Virus record (IMG/VR): IMGVR_UViG_3300021962_006641
Span: 1 to 61,013 of that record
Length of the DNA: 61,013 nucleotides
Direction: 5' to 3' (one strand)
From: a virus
Both the position numbers and the translations under genes were made by a program. How positions within the stretch are numbered: the stretch's first letter is position 1; each line of letters starts with the position of its first letter. Under the pieces are notes generated by a model. The model saw nothing but the letters and a program-made list of their open reading frames with translations, was not told the DNA's origin and ran no database searches. This document shows, piece after piece, positions 6,696 through 13,777 of this stretch.

Positions 6696-7153
6696 TTGAA
6701 TACGCTTAACTCAATCGATCTTTGAGCAGTTGCACTTGTACCTGCACCACCAGCAGTAACAGTTGGGACACCAGTTGGGGAAAGAGTACCTGCAAGAGTT
6801 CCTTTTTCACCACCAACTTGGGTTACGCTATCTCCATAAAGATTTGGAGTTCCGATAACGCCATTCGTAACGGTTTGATCAGTTACAACAGCATCTGCAG
6901 CATTGATACTTTCTGAGAAAGAGAATGCTTGGCCTGGAGTATTGATATCGTAGGTTCCAGCACCACCTACACCACCAAACGATGTGGATTGGATATTAGT
7001 TCCTGAAGCGGAATATGAAGCACCGATTCGGGTTGATTGAACAGCAGCACCATCAACTTTCAATTGTACGGAGTCAGTGATTCTTGATGTGATTTCAGCA
7101 GCATTAACTGGGATTGCGAAGAATAACGAAAAGGCTAATAGAAGTCTTTTCAT
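6692..7153 (-). CDS. Secreted Gly/Thr-rich protein, 153 aa
   Basis: Start 7153 is chosen because it begins directly at a textbook signal peptide (MKRLLLAFSLFFAIPVNAAE), with a late promoter 26 bp upstream; the longer frame from 7291 would lie upstream of that promoter. The mature region is Gly/Thr/Ser-rich, probably an all-beta surface or virion protein (GVGGAGTYDINTPGQAFSFS). First gene of the minus-strand cassette. Paralogous to the 6330 gene. Confidence 0.7.
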   Translation of the reverse strand: MKRLLLAFSLFFAIPVNAAEITSRITDSVQLKVDGAAVQSTRIGASYSASGTNIQSTSFGGVGGAGTYDINTPGQAFSFSESINAADAVVTDQTVTNGVIGTPNLYGDSVTQVGGEKGTLAGTLSPTGVPTVTAGGAGTSATAQRSIELSVFK

Positions 7154-7178
7154 TTTTCTTATGTGATAAACACTATTC

Positions 7179-7186
7179 TTATTTAG
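7179..7186 (-). promoter_or_regulatory. T4-type late promoter for the minus-strand secreted-protein cassette
   Basis: Reads CTAAATAA on the minus strand, 26 bp before the ATG at 7153. Confidence 0.6.
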
Positions 7187-7209
7187 TAGGACATCCTTGT
7201 TTAGGGGGC

Positions 7210-7243
7210 TTGACGGGGGCGGCAAACCGTAGTATGATAAATA
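7210..7243 (+). promoter_or_regulatory. Dual psbA promoter: sigma70-like plus late octamer
   Basis: TTGACG (7210-7215), 17-nt spacer, TATGAT (7233-7238); overlapping it, GATAAATA (7236-7243) is a late-promoter octamer. The two would allow both early and late transcription of psbA. Transcripts would carry a leader of about 160 nt. Confidence 0.6.
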
Positions 7244-7244
7244 G

Positions 7245-7410
7245 GTAAACAAATGTGACGGATCTCTAAGATTTGTAACATTGTTAAACACCCATCAACC
7301 GAGACCTATGGGGTGTATAAAAACGTCTCTCATACCCACAGTGGAGGGTGCTGTGGGGAATAATCGTAACGGTTCGTCCCCCCGAACTTTTATCTAACTC
7401 TCTTAAACAA
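7245..7410 (+). ncRNA. Structured psbA leader, PhotoRC-like candidate
   Basis: The untranslated leader contains three inverted repeats: ACACCC/GGGTGT (7288-7293, 7311-7316), CCCACAG/CTGTGGG (7335-7341, 7351-7357, 9-nt loop) and a small GTTCG/CGAAC hairpin just before the start region. None is followed by a T-run, so they are not terminators. PhotoRC RNA motifs are known upstream of psbA in marine cyanobacteria and cyanophages; assignment to that family is inference and needs a covariance search. Confidence 0.5.
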
Positions 7411-8493
7411 ATGACTGCTACACTTTCACGTCAAAAATCACAATCGAATACTTGGGAACAGTTCTGCCAGTGGGTAACTTCAACCGATAACCGTCTTTAT
7501 GTCGGTTGGTTCGGAACTCTGATGATTCCCTGCTTGCTTGCTGCTACCATTTGCTTCATTGTCGCATTCATCGCTGCTCCCCCTGTGGACATTGATGGAA
7601 TCCGTGAACCCGTTGCTGGTTCTCTGATGTACGGAAACAACATCATCTCTGGTGCTGTTATCCCTTCGTCCAATGCTATTGGACTGCACTTTTACCCAAT
7701 CTGGGAAGCTGCTTCCCTAGATGAGTGGCTCTACAACGGTGGACCTTTCCAACTGGTTGTATTCCACTTCCTGATCGGTATCTATGCTTACATGGGTCGT
7801 GAGTGGGAACTTTCCTACCGCCTGGGTATGCGTCCTTGGATCTGTGTTGCCTACTCGGCACCTGTTGCTGCTGCGAGTGCAGTGTTCCTGGTCTATCCTT
7901 TCGGTCAAGGTTCTTTCTCTGATGCAATGCCTCTGGGTATCTCTGGTACGTTCAACTACATGCTTGTGTTCCAGGCAGAGCACAACATCCTGATGCACCC
8001 CTTCCACATGCTTGGAGTTGCTGGTGTGTTCGGTGGTTCTCTGTTCAGTGCAATGCACGGTTCTCTGGTTACTTCCTCGCTGGTTCGTGAAACCACTGAG
8101 TCTGAATCACAGAACTATGGTTACAAGTTCGGTCAAGAAGAAGAGACTTATAACATTGTTGCTGCTCACGGTTATTTCGGACGCCTGATCTTCCAATATG
8201 CTTCCTTCAACAACTCTCGTTCGCTACACTTCTTCCTTGCTGCTTGGCCTGTTGTCGGTATCTGGTTTACTGCCCTGGGCGTATCAACAATGGCGTTCAA
8301 CCTCAACGGGTTCAACTTCAACCAGTCCATCGTTGATTCACAAGGTCGTGTCCTGAATACTTGGGCAGATGTACTTAACCGTGCTGGACTGGGGATGGAA
8401 GTTATGCATGAACGTAACGCCCACAATTTTCCTTTGGATCTCGCTGCTGCTGAAGCAACTCCTGTTGCTCTGACTGCACCTACCATTGGTTGA
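7411..8493 (+). CDS. psbA: Photosystem II reaction centre protein D1, 360 aa
   Basis: Full-length D1, five transmembrane helices, no intron. Ligands and signatures are present: [47 protein letters not shown], and the C-terminal [23 protein letters not shown], with the CtpA cleavage site after DLA. Start 7411 gives the conserved MTATLS N-terminus; the frame is open further upstream but enters the leader. The residue equivalent to position 130 is Glu (the high-light D1 form). Maintains PSII turnover during infection. Followed by a terminator, an endonuclease gene and psbD. Confidence 0.99.
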   Translation: MTATLSRQKSQSNTWEQFCQWVTSTDNRLYVGWFGTLMIPCLLAATICFIVAFIAAPPVDIDGIREPVAGSLMYGNNIISGAVIPSSNAIGLHFYPIWEAASLDEWLYNGGPFQLVVFHFLIGIYAYMGREWELSYRLGMRPWICVAYSAPVAAASAVFLVYPFGQGSFSDAMPLGISGTFNYMLVFQAEHNILMHPFHMLGVAGVFGGSLFSAMHGSLVTSSLVRETTESESQNYGYKFGQEEETYNIVAAHGYFGRLIFQYASFNNSRSLHFFLAAWPVVGIWFTALGVSTMAFNLNGFNFNQSIVDSQGRVLNTWADVLNRAGLGMEVMHERNAHNFPLDLAAAEATPVALTAPTIG

Positions 8494-8499
8494 TAAATA
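8492..8499 (+). promoter_or_regulatory. Late-promoter-like octamer at the psbA stop
   Basis: GATAAATA, overlapping the end of psbA and 15 bp before the terminator stem. It could be a chance match because TGATAAATAAA follows naturally from the stop region. Confidence 0.3.
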
Positions 8500-8513
8500 A
8501 ATCATTGTCGTGC

Positions 8514-8541
8514 AAAGGATCCTTCGGGATCCTTTTTTTTT
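8514..8541 (+). terminator. psbA terminator with UUCG tetraloop
   Basis: Nine-bp stem AAAGGATCC / GGATCCTTT around TTCG, then T9. Confidence 0.95.
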
Positions 8542-8548
8542 ATAAATA
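8541..8548 (+). promoter_or_regulatory. T4-type late promoter for the endonuclease gene
   Basis: TATAAATA, exact T4 consensus, 18 bp before the ATG at 8566 and inside the loop of the inverted repeat. Confidence 0.65.
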
Positions 8549-8565
8549 ATAATGCACGACAATGC

Positions 8566-9018
8566 ATGAATACCATGGCAAAAACAACTCAAACCACTGG
8601 CACTAAAACTTGTAGTAAATGTGGTATAACTAAAGATATTAATGATTTCTACAAGAGGGGTGGTAAAACTTCTCCTAATACCAGACACAATCATTGTAAA
8701 GAATGCACTAAAAGTAGAGTTGCTAAAACTTATTGGAATGATCCAAGTGTTTATCAAAACAATCATCTAAAAAGAAATTACGGCATAACTCTCAATGAAT
8801 ATTCTCAGATGCTTGCAGAGCAAAACAACCAGTGTGCTGTGTGTCACACTACTGATCCTGGTGGTAAGCATGGAAAGTTTGTGGTAGATCACTGCCACAC
8901 CACTGGTAAAGTTAGAGGGATACTTTGTAAACGATGTAACATTGCATTAGGGGAGGTTGGTGACAACATCAGCACCCTGGAAAAGATGATTGGTTACTTG
9001 AGCACAAACACTCATTGA
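8566..9018 (+). CDS. Endonuclease VII/HNH-type putative homing endonuclease, 150 aa
   Basis: N-terminal zinc finger (CSKCGITKDINDFYKR...HCKEC) followed by an endonuclease VII-type ββα-metal core: QCAVCHTT...FVVDHCHTTGKVRGILCKRCN (residues about 91-126), then the family tail ALGEVGDN. The catalytic region is VDHCH. The organisation matches the free-standing homing endonuclease F-CphI described next to psbA in Synechococcus phage S-PM2; the equivalence is inferred. Start 8566 (MNTMAK) or 8575; neither has a clear ribosome site. Lies between psbA and psbD. Confidence 0.85.
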   Translation: MNTMAKTTQTTGTKTCSKCGITKDINDFYKRGGKTSPNTRHNHCKECTKSRVAKTYWNDPSVYQNNHLKRNYGITLNEYSQMLAEQNNQCAVCHTTDPGGKHGKFVVDHCHTTGKVRGILCKRCNIALGEVGDNISTLEKMIGYLSTNTH

Positions 9019-9040
9019 CTTCTCTGTTAAGCAATGTTAA

Positions 9041-9048
9041 GATAAATA
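9041..9048 (+). promoter_or_regulatory. T4-type late promoter for psbD
   Basis: GATAAATA, 22 bp before the psbD start. AAAGGAGG (ribosome site) lies between. Confidence 0.6.
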
Positions 9049-9069
9049 TGAGAAATAACAAAGGAGGCT

Positions 9070-10131
9070 ATGACTTCTTCTACTCTTTCACAACCAATTT
9101 CACAAAGGGGGTGGTTTGATGTCCTTGATGACTGGGTTAAACGCGATCGCTTCATATTTGTGGGTTGGTCTGGACTACTACTTTTTCCCACTGCTTATCT
9201 TGCCCTTGGTGGCTGGCTTACTGGCACAACGTTTGTTACAAGCTGGTACACCCACGGGTTGGCGTCTAGTTATCTTGAAGGGGCTAATTTCCTTACGGCA
9301 GCTGTGTCAACGCCTGCAGATTCTATGGGTCATTCTCTTCTTCTACTTTGGGGTCCTGAAGCTCAGGGAGATTTCGTCCGCTGGATCCAACTTGGGGGAC
9401 TCTGGCCTTTTGTGGCACTTCACGGATCTTTCGCTCTGATCGGATTCATGCTTCGTCAGTTTGAGATTGCTCGATTGGTTGGTATTCGTCCTTATAATGC
9501 CATCGCATTCTCTGGTCCTATTGCAGTATTTGTTTCTGTGTTCTTGATGTACCCTCTGGGCCAATCTAGTTGGTTCTTTGCACCCTCGTTTGGTGTAGCA
9601 GCAATCTTCCGTTTTCTTCTTTTCCTGCAAGGATTCCATAACTGGACTCTCAACCCATTCCACATGATGGGTGTTGCAGGTATTCTTGGCGGTGCTCTGC
9701 TCTGTGCCATTCACGGTGCTACAGTAGAAAATACGCTGTATGAAGATGGAGAAAAAGCAAATACTTTTAAGGCTTTTGAACCTACGCAAGAGGAGGAAAC
9801 TTACTCGATGGTTACTGCGAACCGTTACTGGTCACAGATCTTCGGTATTGCTTTTAGTAACAAGCGTTGGTTGCATTTCTTTATGCTCTTTGTTCCCGTC
9901 ATGGGTCTCTGGACAAGTTCTATCGGTATTATTGGACTCGCTCTTAATCTTCGTGCTTACGACTTTGTATCTCAAGAGATTCGTGCGGCAGAAGATCCAG
10001 AGTTCGAGACTTTCTACACCAAGAACATTCTCCTGAATGAAGGTCTACGTGCTTGGATGGCACCTGTTGATCAACCTCACGAGAACTTTGTGTTCCCAGA
10101 GGAAGTCTTGCCAAGAGGAAACGCACTCTAA
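9070..10131 (+). CDS. psbD: Photosystem II reaction centre protein D2, 353 aa
   Basis: Full-length D2, partner of D1 in the PSII core. Signatures: [20 protein letters not shown] near the N-terminus, [60 protein letters not shown] with His ligands of the non-haem iron and special pair, and C-terminal [12 protein letters not shown]. Strong ribosome site AAAGGAGG. Intact, no intron. Probably expressed late from its own octamer, separately from psbA because of the terminator and endonuclease between them. Confidence 0.99.
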   Translation: MTSSTLSQPISQRGWFDVLDDWVKRDRFIFVGWSGLLLFPTAYLALGGWLTGTTFVTSWYTHGLASSYLEGANFLTAAVSTPADSMGHSLLLLWGPEAQGDFVRWIQLGGLWPFVALHGSFALIGFMLRQFEIARLVGIRPYNAIAFSGPIAVFVSVFLMYPLGQSSWFFAPSFGVAAIFRFLLFLQGFHNWTLNPFHMMGVAGILGGALLCAIHGATVENTLYEDGEKANTFKAFEPTQEEETYSMVTANRYWSQIFGIAFSNKRWLHFFMLFVPVMGLWTSSIGIIGLALNLRAYDFVSQEIRAAEDPEFETFYTKNILLNEGLRAWMAPVDQPHENFVFPEEVLPRGNAL

Positions 10132-10140
10132 AAATAAATA

Positions 10141-10167
10141 AAAGGAGTTCTCTGAACTCCTTTTTTT
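10141..10167 (+). terminator. psbD terminator
   Basis: Stem AAAGGAGTTC / GAACTCCTTT with loop TCT, then T7. The next start codon (10168) directly follows the T-run. Confidence 0.95.
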
Positions 10168-10248
10168 ATGACTACTATTCTAGTGTCATTTATAATATTT
10201 GGAATTTTTATGTTCCTGATATCACTTACAGACCACTATCACTACTAA
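10168..10248 (+). CDS. 26-aa membrane peptide
   Basis: ATG abuts the terminator T-run; stop overlaps the next ATG (TAATG). One hydrophobic helix (ILVSFIIFGIFMFLISL) and a short His/Tyr tail (TDHYHYY). Tiny, so coding status rests on the overlap and position. Function unknown. Confidence 0.4.
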   Translation: MTTILVSFIIFGIFMFLISLTDHYHY

Positions 10249-10364
10249 TGATTACTTCTGAAACACCTTACAAACTCGCAGATATTATCAGAGATACCTG
10301 GCCAAATCTTTACTTTCCTAAAAGGGAGAGTAAAGAAACTAAACAAGAAGAAAAAAATAAATAA
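10248..10364 (+). CDS. 38-aa hypothetical protein
   Basis: Starts by TAATG overlap with the previous stop. MITSETPYKLADIIRDTWPN followed by a very Lys/Glu-rich C-terminus. Probably helical. No family known to me. Confidence 0.45.
   Translation: MITSETPYKLADIIRDTWPNLYFPKRESKETKQEEKNK
10356..10363 (+). promoter_or_regulatory. Late promoter candidate before the HNH gene
   Basis: AATAAATA, 20 bp before the ATG at 10383. It lies in an A-rich stretch, so a chance match is possible. Confidence 0.35.
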
Positions 10365-10382
10365 GTACAGTTGCATAAGTTT

Positions 10383-10757
10383 ATGGAACTCTACAATTCT
10401 CCTCAAGCATATTTGTTTAACTTACACGTTACGAAATCGTCAGAAGCTAAACGAATATGGAGGAGAAACATTAGAGAAAAATGGGACCATAAATGTGCAT
10501 ACTGCGAATCTGATGTAGATATAACGATTGATCACATTGTTCCACTTTCAAAGGGTGGACTAGATTTTACAAACAATGTGGTTGCTTGTTGCAAATCTTG
10601 TAACCAATCAAAGGGACACACTCCTATGATGGAGTGGTATGAGAATCAAGAGTTCTTTACTGAAGCAAGAAAGAATGCTATTATCAACTGGATGGAAGCA
10701 AATACTGAAAAACCAGAGAGGTATAGATATCCAGCAAGACGTAACAATGCTTCTTAA
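10383..10757 (+). CDS. HNH endonuclease, 124 aa
   Basis: Metal-dependent nicking or cutting nuclease. Zinc-coordinating CAYCESD and CKSCNQSKG pairs flank the catalytic segment ITIDHIVPLSKGGLDFTNNV (DH, then N), the classical HNH order with zinc ribbons. Start 10383 (MELYNSPQAYL); a TTG at 10371 in frame is possible. It is unrelated in detail to the endonuclease VII-type gene between psbA and psbD, so the psbA-psbD region carries two nucleases of different families. Likely a mobile or homing-type gene; target unknown. Confidence 0.85.
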   Translation: MELYNSPQAYLFNLHVTKSSEAKRIWRRNIREKWDHKCAYCESDVDITIDHIVPLSKGGLDFTNNVVACCKSCNQSKGHTPMMEWYENQEFFTEARKNAIINWMEANTEKPERYRYPARRNNAS

Positions 10758-10788
10758 AAATACTATATAAACAAGTAACTAAAATACG

Positions 10789-11025
10789 ATGACATTTGTA
10801 ATCTATTCAAAAAATGGTTGTCCTTACTGTGACAAAATCAAACAAGTAATGCGACTTGCTGAGTTGAAACATGTTATTTACACCCTTGATGCAGATTTCT
10901 CAAGAGAACAGTTTTATTCTGAGTTTGGGCAAGGATCTACATTTCCACAAGTTCAACTTGATGGACAAAATCTGGGTGGATGTACTGACACTGTTAAGTA
11001 TCTGAAGGAGCAGAATATCGTGTAA
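10789..11025 (+). CDS. Glutaredoxin, 78 aa
   Basis: Thioredoxin-fold oxidoreductase with active site NGCPYCDK near the N-terminus, cis-Pro segment STFPQV, and GGCTDTVKYL for glutathione binding. It would supply electrons to ribonucleotide reductase or the peroxiredoxin at 1477. Length is typical. TAATG overlap with the next gene. Confidence 0.93.
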   Translation: MTFVIYSKNGCPYCDKIKQVMRLAELKHVIYTLDADFSREQFYSEFGQGSTFPQVQLDGQNLGGCTDTVKYLKEQNIV

Positions 11026-11387
11026 TGGAACAAACCTCTGTAAACCAAATCTGTCAAGACGTAAAAAAAGCAATAGACTATGCGTTTAATGGAAAGTTTA
11101 CTTTGAACCTTTACGACTACTTCAGAACTATAGAAATCAAAAGAGATAAAGTTGAACAGTTTTTAGAAAGTGCAACCGCAAACGAAATAACTTTTTTGAT
11201 TCAAGATCTAGATGAATACTTGATAGGAGGATCTGACGACATTCATAAACAACTTAGAGAAGGTTACGGTCACATTCCTAAACCAGAGGCAAGGAAAATT
11301 AAAAACTATTTGAAACAAATGCTTGACGATGCGGAAAGATACCATTATGATAAGAGACCAGGACGCAGACCAAAGCAATCTAAATAA
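11025..11387 (+). CDS. Conserved hypothetical protein, 120 aa
   Basis: Coupled to the glutaredoxin gene by TAATG. Soluble, charged, predicted all-helical, with a distinctive YGHIPKPEARKIKNYLKQML segment and a very basic C-terminus (KRPGRRPKQSK) that suggests nucleic acid binding. I believe relatives exist in other T4-like cyanophages, function unknown. Confidence 0.65.
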   Translation: MEQTSVNQICQDVKKAIDYAFNGKFTLNLYDYFRTIEIKRDKVEQFLESATANEITFLIQDLDEYLIGGSDDIHKQLREGYGHIPKPEARKIKNYLKQMLDDAERYHYDKRPGRRPKQSK

Positions 11388-11574
11388 AAACAAACCCGAA
11401 ATTAATCGGGGAGTTGAACTACTACTTAGAAATAGGAGGAGAAAAAAAGAGGGACCAAAAACTTTTTCGATGAAGTTTGGTAAACTTATTTCTCTTCTTA
11501 ACCGAGAGATTCGCATAGAGTTTGGATTCTTCATCGACATTAAGAAAAAACAAGCATCTATCTCGGGAGAATAA
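11347..11574 (+). CDS. Basic hypothetical protein, 75 aa
   Basis: Start is uncertain: ATG 11347 with GGAAAG upstream is preferred; 11329 is also in frame, and translation from 11470 would keep only the conserved-looking core MKFGKLISLLNREIRIEFGF. Overlaps the 3' end of the previous gene in another frame. Middle region is Arg/Lys-rich (LLLRNRRRKKEGPK). Function unknown. Confidence 0.45.
   Translation: MIRDQDADQSNLNKNKPEINRGVELLLRNRRRKKEGPKTFSMKFGKLISLLNREIRIEFGFFIDIKKKQASISGE
11380..11387 (+). promoter_or_regulatory. Late promoter candidate
   Basis: CTAAATAA overlapping the previous stop. It would start transcripts inside the 11347 gene, favouring the internal ATG (11470) or the gene at 11577. 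A small palindrome CCCGA/TCGGG follows. Confidence 0.35.
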
Positions 11575-11576
11575 AA

Positions 11577-11804
11577 ATGTTAGCAGTAACTCTCACCATC
11601 GGCACTTTAGTTTCTATAATGTTCTTTTTTGTTGGTGGAGTAATAGGATGGATGGCAAAACAACATGTTTATGAAACAAATGTTGTTGCATATACACACC
11701 CTGAGATGTTTGATTCAAATGGGAATGTAATACCTGACGAAATTTTAGCAGTACGATTTGAGAATGACTATGACAGCTACGACGACGAGGAAGAAGAAGG
11801 TTGA
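11577..11804 (+). CDS. Single-pass membrane protein with acidic tail, 75 aa
   Basis: Helix LTIGTLVSIMFFFVGGVIGW at the N-terminus, soluble middle (THPEMFDSNGNVIPDEI), and C-terminus of Asp/Glu/Tyr (DYDSYDDEEEEG). The acidic tail overlaps out of frame with the basic N-terminus of the next gene, because GACGAGGAAGAAG reads acidic in one frame and Thr/Arg/Lys in the other. Function unknown. Confidence 0.65.
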   Translation: MLAVTLTIGTLVSIMFFFVGGVIGWMAKQHVYETNVVAYTHPEMFDSNGNVIPDEILAVRFENDYDSYDDEEEEG

Positions 11805-12339
11805 AAAACCCGTTGATTCTCTTCCAACTAATCCTTTTATTTTTGAGATTTTAGAACTTGCATCTAAGCAACGTTCTAATCAAAAGAAAGTAGAAGTTCT
11901 TAAGATGTATGAGCATGACTCTTTAAAAACAATCTTTATTTGGAACTTTGATACTTCAGTAATCTCCCTCCTTCCTGAGGGAGAAGTTCCTTATTCTGAT
12001 CTCAACGATCAAACAGTTTACTCTGGCACTCTTTCAGACAATCTTATACGGGAAGCATCTGGTGGTGAATCTGCCACTGGACAGGACCTAGATGGGCGAG
12101 GGAAGACCTCTTTACGCAGAGAGTACGCAAACCTCTATCACTACGTTAAAGGGGGCAACGACAGTCTCTCAGGCATCCGTAGAGAGATGATGTTTATCAA
12201 CTTACTTCAAGGTCTTCATCCAAAAGAAGCAGAGGTTGTTGTTCTCACCAAAGACAAACGCTTAACCGATAAGTATAAACTTACTTTGGATATTGTTAAA
12301 GAAGCATATCCAGATATTACTTGGGGAAATAGAAGCTGA
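11770..12339 (+). CDS. Conserved hypothetical protein, DUF6433-like candidate, 189 aa
   Basis: Start 11770 (MTATTTRKKKVEKP) or 11764. Soluble helical protein with SLPTNPFIFEILELASKQ, a middle WNFDTSVISLLPEGEVPY and C-terminal DKRLTDKYKLTLDIVKEAYP. The pattern (helices plus a 'LPEG.VPY' segment) resembles a family found across T4-like phages of marine bacteria that I recall as DUF6433; this name is from memory and unsure. Possible DNA metabolism or regulatory role by context only. TGATG overlap with the next gene. Confidence 0.65.
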   Translation: MTATTTRKKKVEKPVDSLPTNPFIFEILELASKQRSNQKKVEVLKMYEHDSLKTIFIWNFDTSVISLLPEGEVPYSDLNDQTVYSGTLSDNLIREASGGESATGQDLDGRGKTSLRREYANLYHYVKGGNDSLSGIRREMMFINLLQGLHPKEAEVVVLTKDKRLTDKYKLTLDIVKEAYPDITWGNRS

Positions 12340-12593
12340 TGTACATCTTACATCAAAATTGTGATCCAGAACTTGCCAACGATAGGACTTTACCTTACAC
12401 TGCATACATTGTTGAATACAAGGATAATGACTCTACATGTTGGGATATAGTAATCACAAATAAGAGAACCGATATTTTTGATTACTATTGGGATCGATAT
12501 AGAGAAGATTTAGTTGGGTTCAAACAAACAGAGGGAAGGGTGAATCCTAAACTCTGGGATGGAAACAAAAAACAATCAAACAAAAAAAGATGA
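12339..12593 (+). CDS. Conserved hypothetical protein, 84 aa
   Basis: Coupled to its neighbours by TGATG before and ATGA after. Starts MYILHQNCDPELANDRTLPY; aromatic-rich beta/alpha core (CWDIVITNKRTDIFDYYWDR) and a basic tail (GNKKQSNKKR). Looks like a small globular protein. Function unknown. Confidence 0.65.
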   Translation: MYILHQNCDPELANDRTLPYTAYIVEYKDNDSTCWDIVITNKRTDIFDYYWDRYREDLVGFKQTEGRVNPKLWDGNKKQSNKKR

Positions 12594-12805
12594 GTGCTGG
12601 ATTTGGTGGAGCGGGAGATGACCGCACAGGAAAAGACGCAAAGATCACAATCGATCTTGATAATGTTGCTAAACTTACAAAGCAATATAAAAAACTGAAG
12701 AAGTATATGAGATCAAACTATTACGATCTTCTTGTCATGAATGGCACAGAAAAAGTGATAACCAACTTACTAAAAGAAACTGAGGAAGAACAGGAGGATC
12801 TATGA
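12590..12805 (+). CDS. Hypothetical protein, 71 aa
   Basis: ATGA overlap with the previous gene. Gly-rich N-terminus (MSAGFGGAGDDRTGKD), then a probable coiled helix rich in Lys (LDNVAKLTKQYKKLKKYMRS) and an acidic end (KETEEEQEDL). Immediately precedes speD. Function unknown. Confidence 0.6.
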   Translation: MSAGFGGAGDDRTGKDAKITIDLDNVAKLTKQYKKLKKYMRSNYYDLLVMNGTEKVITNLLKETEEEQEDL

Positions 12806-12808
12806 GAA

Positions 12809-13135
12809 ATGGGAAAGCATTATTTACTAAACCTTTATGGTTGTTCCTTTGTCCTTTTGGATGATGAGCGTAGTCTCATAGATTTATTAGAAAATGCTGC
12901 TGTTGCTAGTGGAGCAACAGTTATTCAAACCATTTCAAAAAAGTTTGATCCTCAAGGAGTTACTGTCATTTGTCTATTGTCAGAAAGTCATATTAGCATT
13001 CATACATGGCCAGAAGAAGGTAAAGCAGCAGTTGACGTTTATACTTGCGGCGATTGCAACCCAAAAATTGGGTGTGATATAATCATTCAACAACTTTATG
13101 CTACGAATCATACCTTGAGTTATATCGAAAGGTAA
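12809..13135 (+). CDS. speD: S-adenosylmethionine decarboxylase proenzyme, 108 aa
   Basis: Prokaryotic-type AdoMetDC, which makes the aminopropyl donor for spermidine. It self-cleaves before a Ser that becomes the pyruvoyl group; the signature LLSESHISIHTWPEEGKAAVD (cut between Glu and Ser of SESH) is intact, and CGDC supplies the general acid Cys. Length fits the short bacterial and archaeal class. Carried by many cyanophages, where it probably supports polyamine supply for DNA packaging or PSII stability (inferred). GAGGATCTATGAGAA context gives the ribosome site. Confidence 0.95.
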   Translation: MGKHYLLNLYGCSFVLLDDERSLIDLLENAAVASGATVIQTISKKFDPQGVTVICLLSESHISIHTWPEEGKAAVDVYTCGDCNPKIGCDIIIQQLYATNHTLSYIER

Positions 13136-13137
13136 TG

Positions 13138-13145
13138 CTAAATAA
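13138..13145 (+). promoter_or_regulatory. Late promoter candidate
   Basis: CTAAATAA, 20 bp before the ATG at 13165. Its position supports the shorter start of the next gene. Confidence 0.5.
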
Positions 13146-13164
13146 CCCTATATGGAGACTGCAT

Positions 13165-13491
13165 ATGCTCTCTACACAATATCGCCTTCGCCTTGAAGCA
13201 ATCTGTGATAAGATTGCAAAACATCAAGAGGTGACTTTGGAAGATATGATCTGGGCAGAAAAACTTGCAAAAGCAAATAGAACTGCTGGTACTATGTTAC
13301 GTCAAGCAAGAAGAACTGCTGAAAATCCCGACATGCAAGAGGGGGATATGGATGATTTTTTAAACCAACTTGACATCGGCGGTCTAGGTCACGAGCGTTT
13401 TGGTAAGCGTGGTTTTGATAGTGTCGATGATATGGTAGATTGGTGGACTGAAGGTAGAGATAAACCTGATGATTGGAGACAACGTGATTGA
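13165..13491 (+). CDS. Conserved hypothetical protein, 108 aa
   Basis: Start 13165 (MLSTQYRLRLEAICDK) has GGAG upstream and lies downstream of a late octamer; an ATG at 13135, overlapping the speD stop, is the alternative. All-helical N-terminal two thirds (LAKANRTAGTMLRQARRTAE) and an acidic, Trp-rich C-terminus (DDMVDWWTEGRDKPDDW). I believe homologues are common in T4-like cyanophages. Function unknown. Confidence 0.65.
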   Translation: MLSTQYRLRLEAICDKIAKHQEVTLEDMIWAEKLAKANRTAGTMLRQARRTAENPDMQEGDMDDFLNQLDIGGLGHERFGKRGFDSVDDMVDWWTEGRDKPDDWRQRD

Positions 13492-13494
13492 GTG

Positions 13495-13523
13495 TTGACA
13501 AATCCAGAGATCCCGACTAGATT
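13495..13523 (+). promoter_or_regulatory. Sigma70-like promoter
   Basis: TTGACA (13495-13500), 17-nt spacer, TAGATT (13518-13523), directly after the previous stop and 23 bp before the next ATG. The -35 is perfect, the -10 weaker. A TATAAT at 13529-13534 lacks a -35 at proper distance. Confidence 0.55.
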
Positions 13524-13545
13524 CATATTATAATACTATTAGATT

Positions 13546-13740
13546 ATGGAATACAAACCTTACTCTCCAGAATGGCATAGAAAAAGGATCTTGAAAGAAG
13601 CACTTGATCAGTATTTTAATGCGTATGTAGATAATGATGTTATCTATGAGGATCTAATGAGTATATTGCATGAAAGATCTGAGGCAGCATATAAAATATT
13701 TCAGAAAACTGTAGAACTAGAATCAAAGATATATTCTTAA
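13546..13740 (+). CDS. Hypothetical protein, 64 aa
   Basis: MEYKPYSPEWHRKRILKEAL followed by helical, acidic segments (YFNAYVDNDVIYEDLMSILH). Soluble. Its own promoter upstream suggests early expression. No family known to me. Confidence 0.6.
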   Translation: MEYKPYSPEWHRKRILKEALDQYFNAYVDNDVIYEDLMSILHERSEAAYKIFQKTVELESKIYS

Positions 13741-13777
13741 ATTAATATAAAACTGTAACATTTACAACAGTTTCGTC

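Larger units (their letters stand above)
8503..8564 (+). repeat. Perfect 12-bp inverted repeat enclosing terminator and late promoter
   Basis: CATTGTCGTGCA (8503-8514) is the exact reverse complement of TGCACGACAATG (8553-8564). The arms enclose the psbA terminator and the TATAAATA octamer. The right arm ends two bases before the endonuclease ATG (8566). Read-through RNA could fold the start region into a long hairpin, while RNA started at the internal late promoter would lack the left arm. Confidence 0.85.

Noticed and set aside
7411-8493. Group I intron in psbA
   Set aside because: The D1 frame is continuous with no inserted sequence.
9116-9439. Second frame inside psbD
   Set aside because: Shadow of a highly conserved gene; the composition only reflects D2 codons.
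10133-10140. AATAAATA just before the psbD terminator
   Set aside because: A promoter there would start transcripts into a terminator; likely part of the A-rich stop region.
13529-13534. TATAAT as -10 for the 13546 gene
   Set aside because: Distance to TTGACA is 28 bp; TAGATT at 17 bp fits better, although it is a weaker match.
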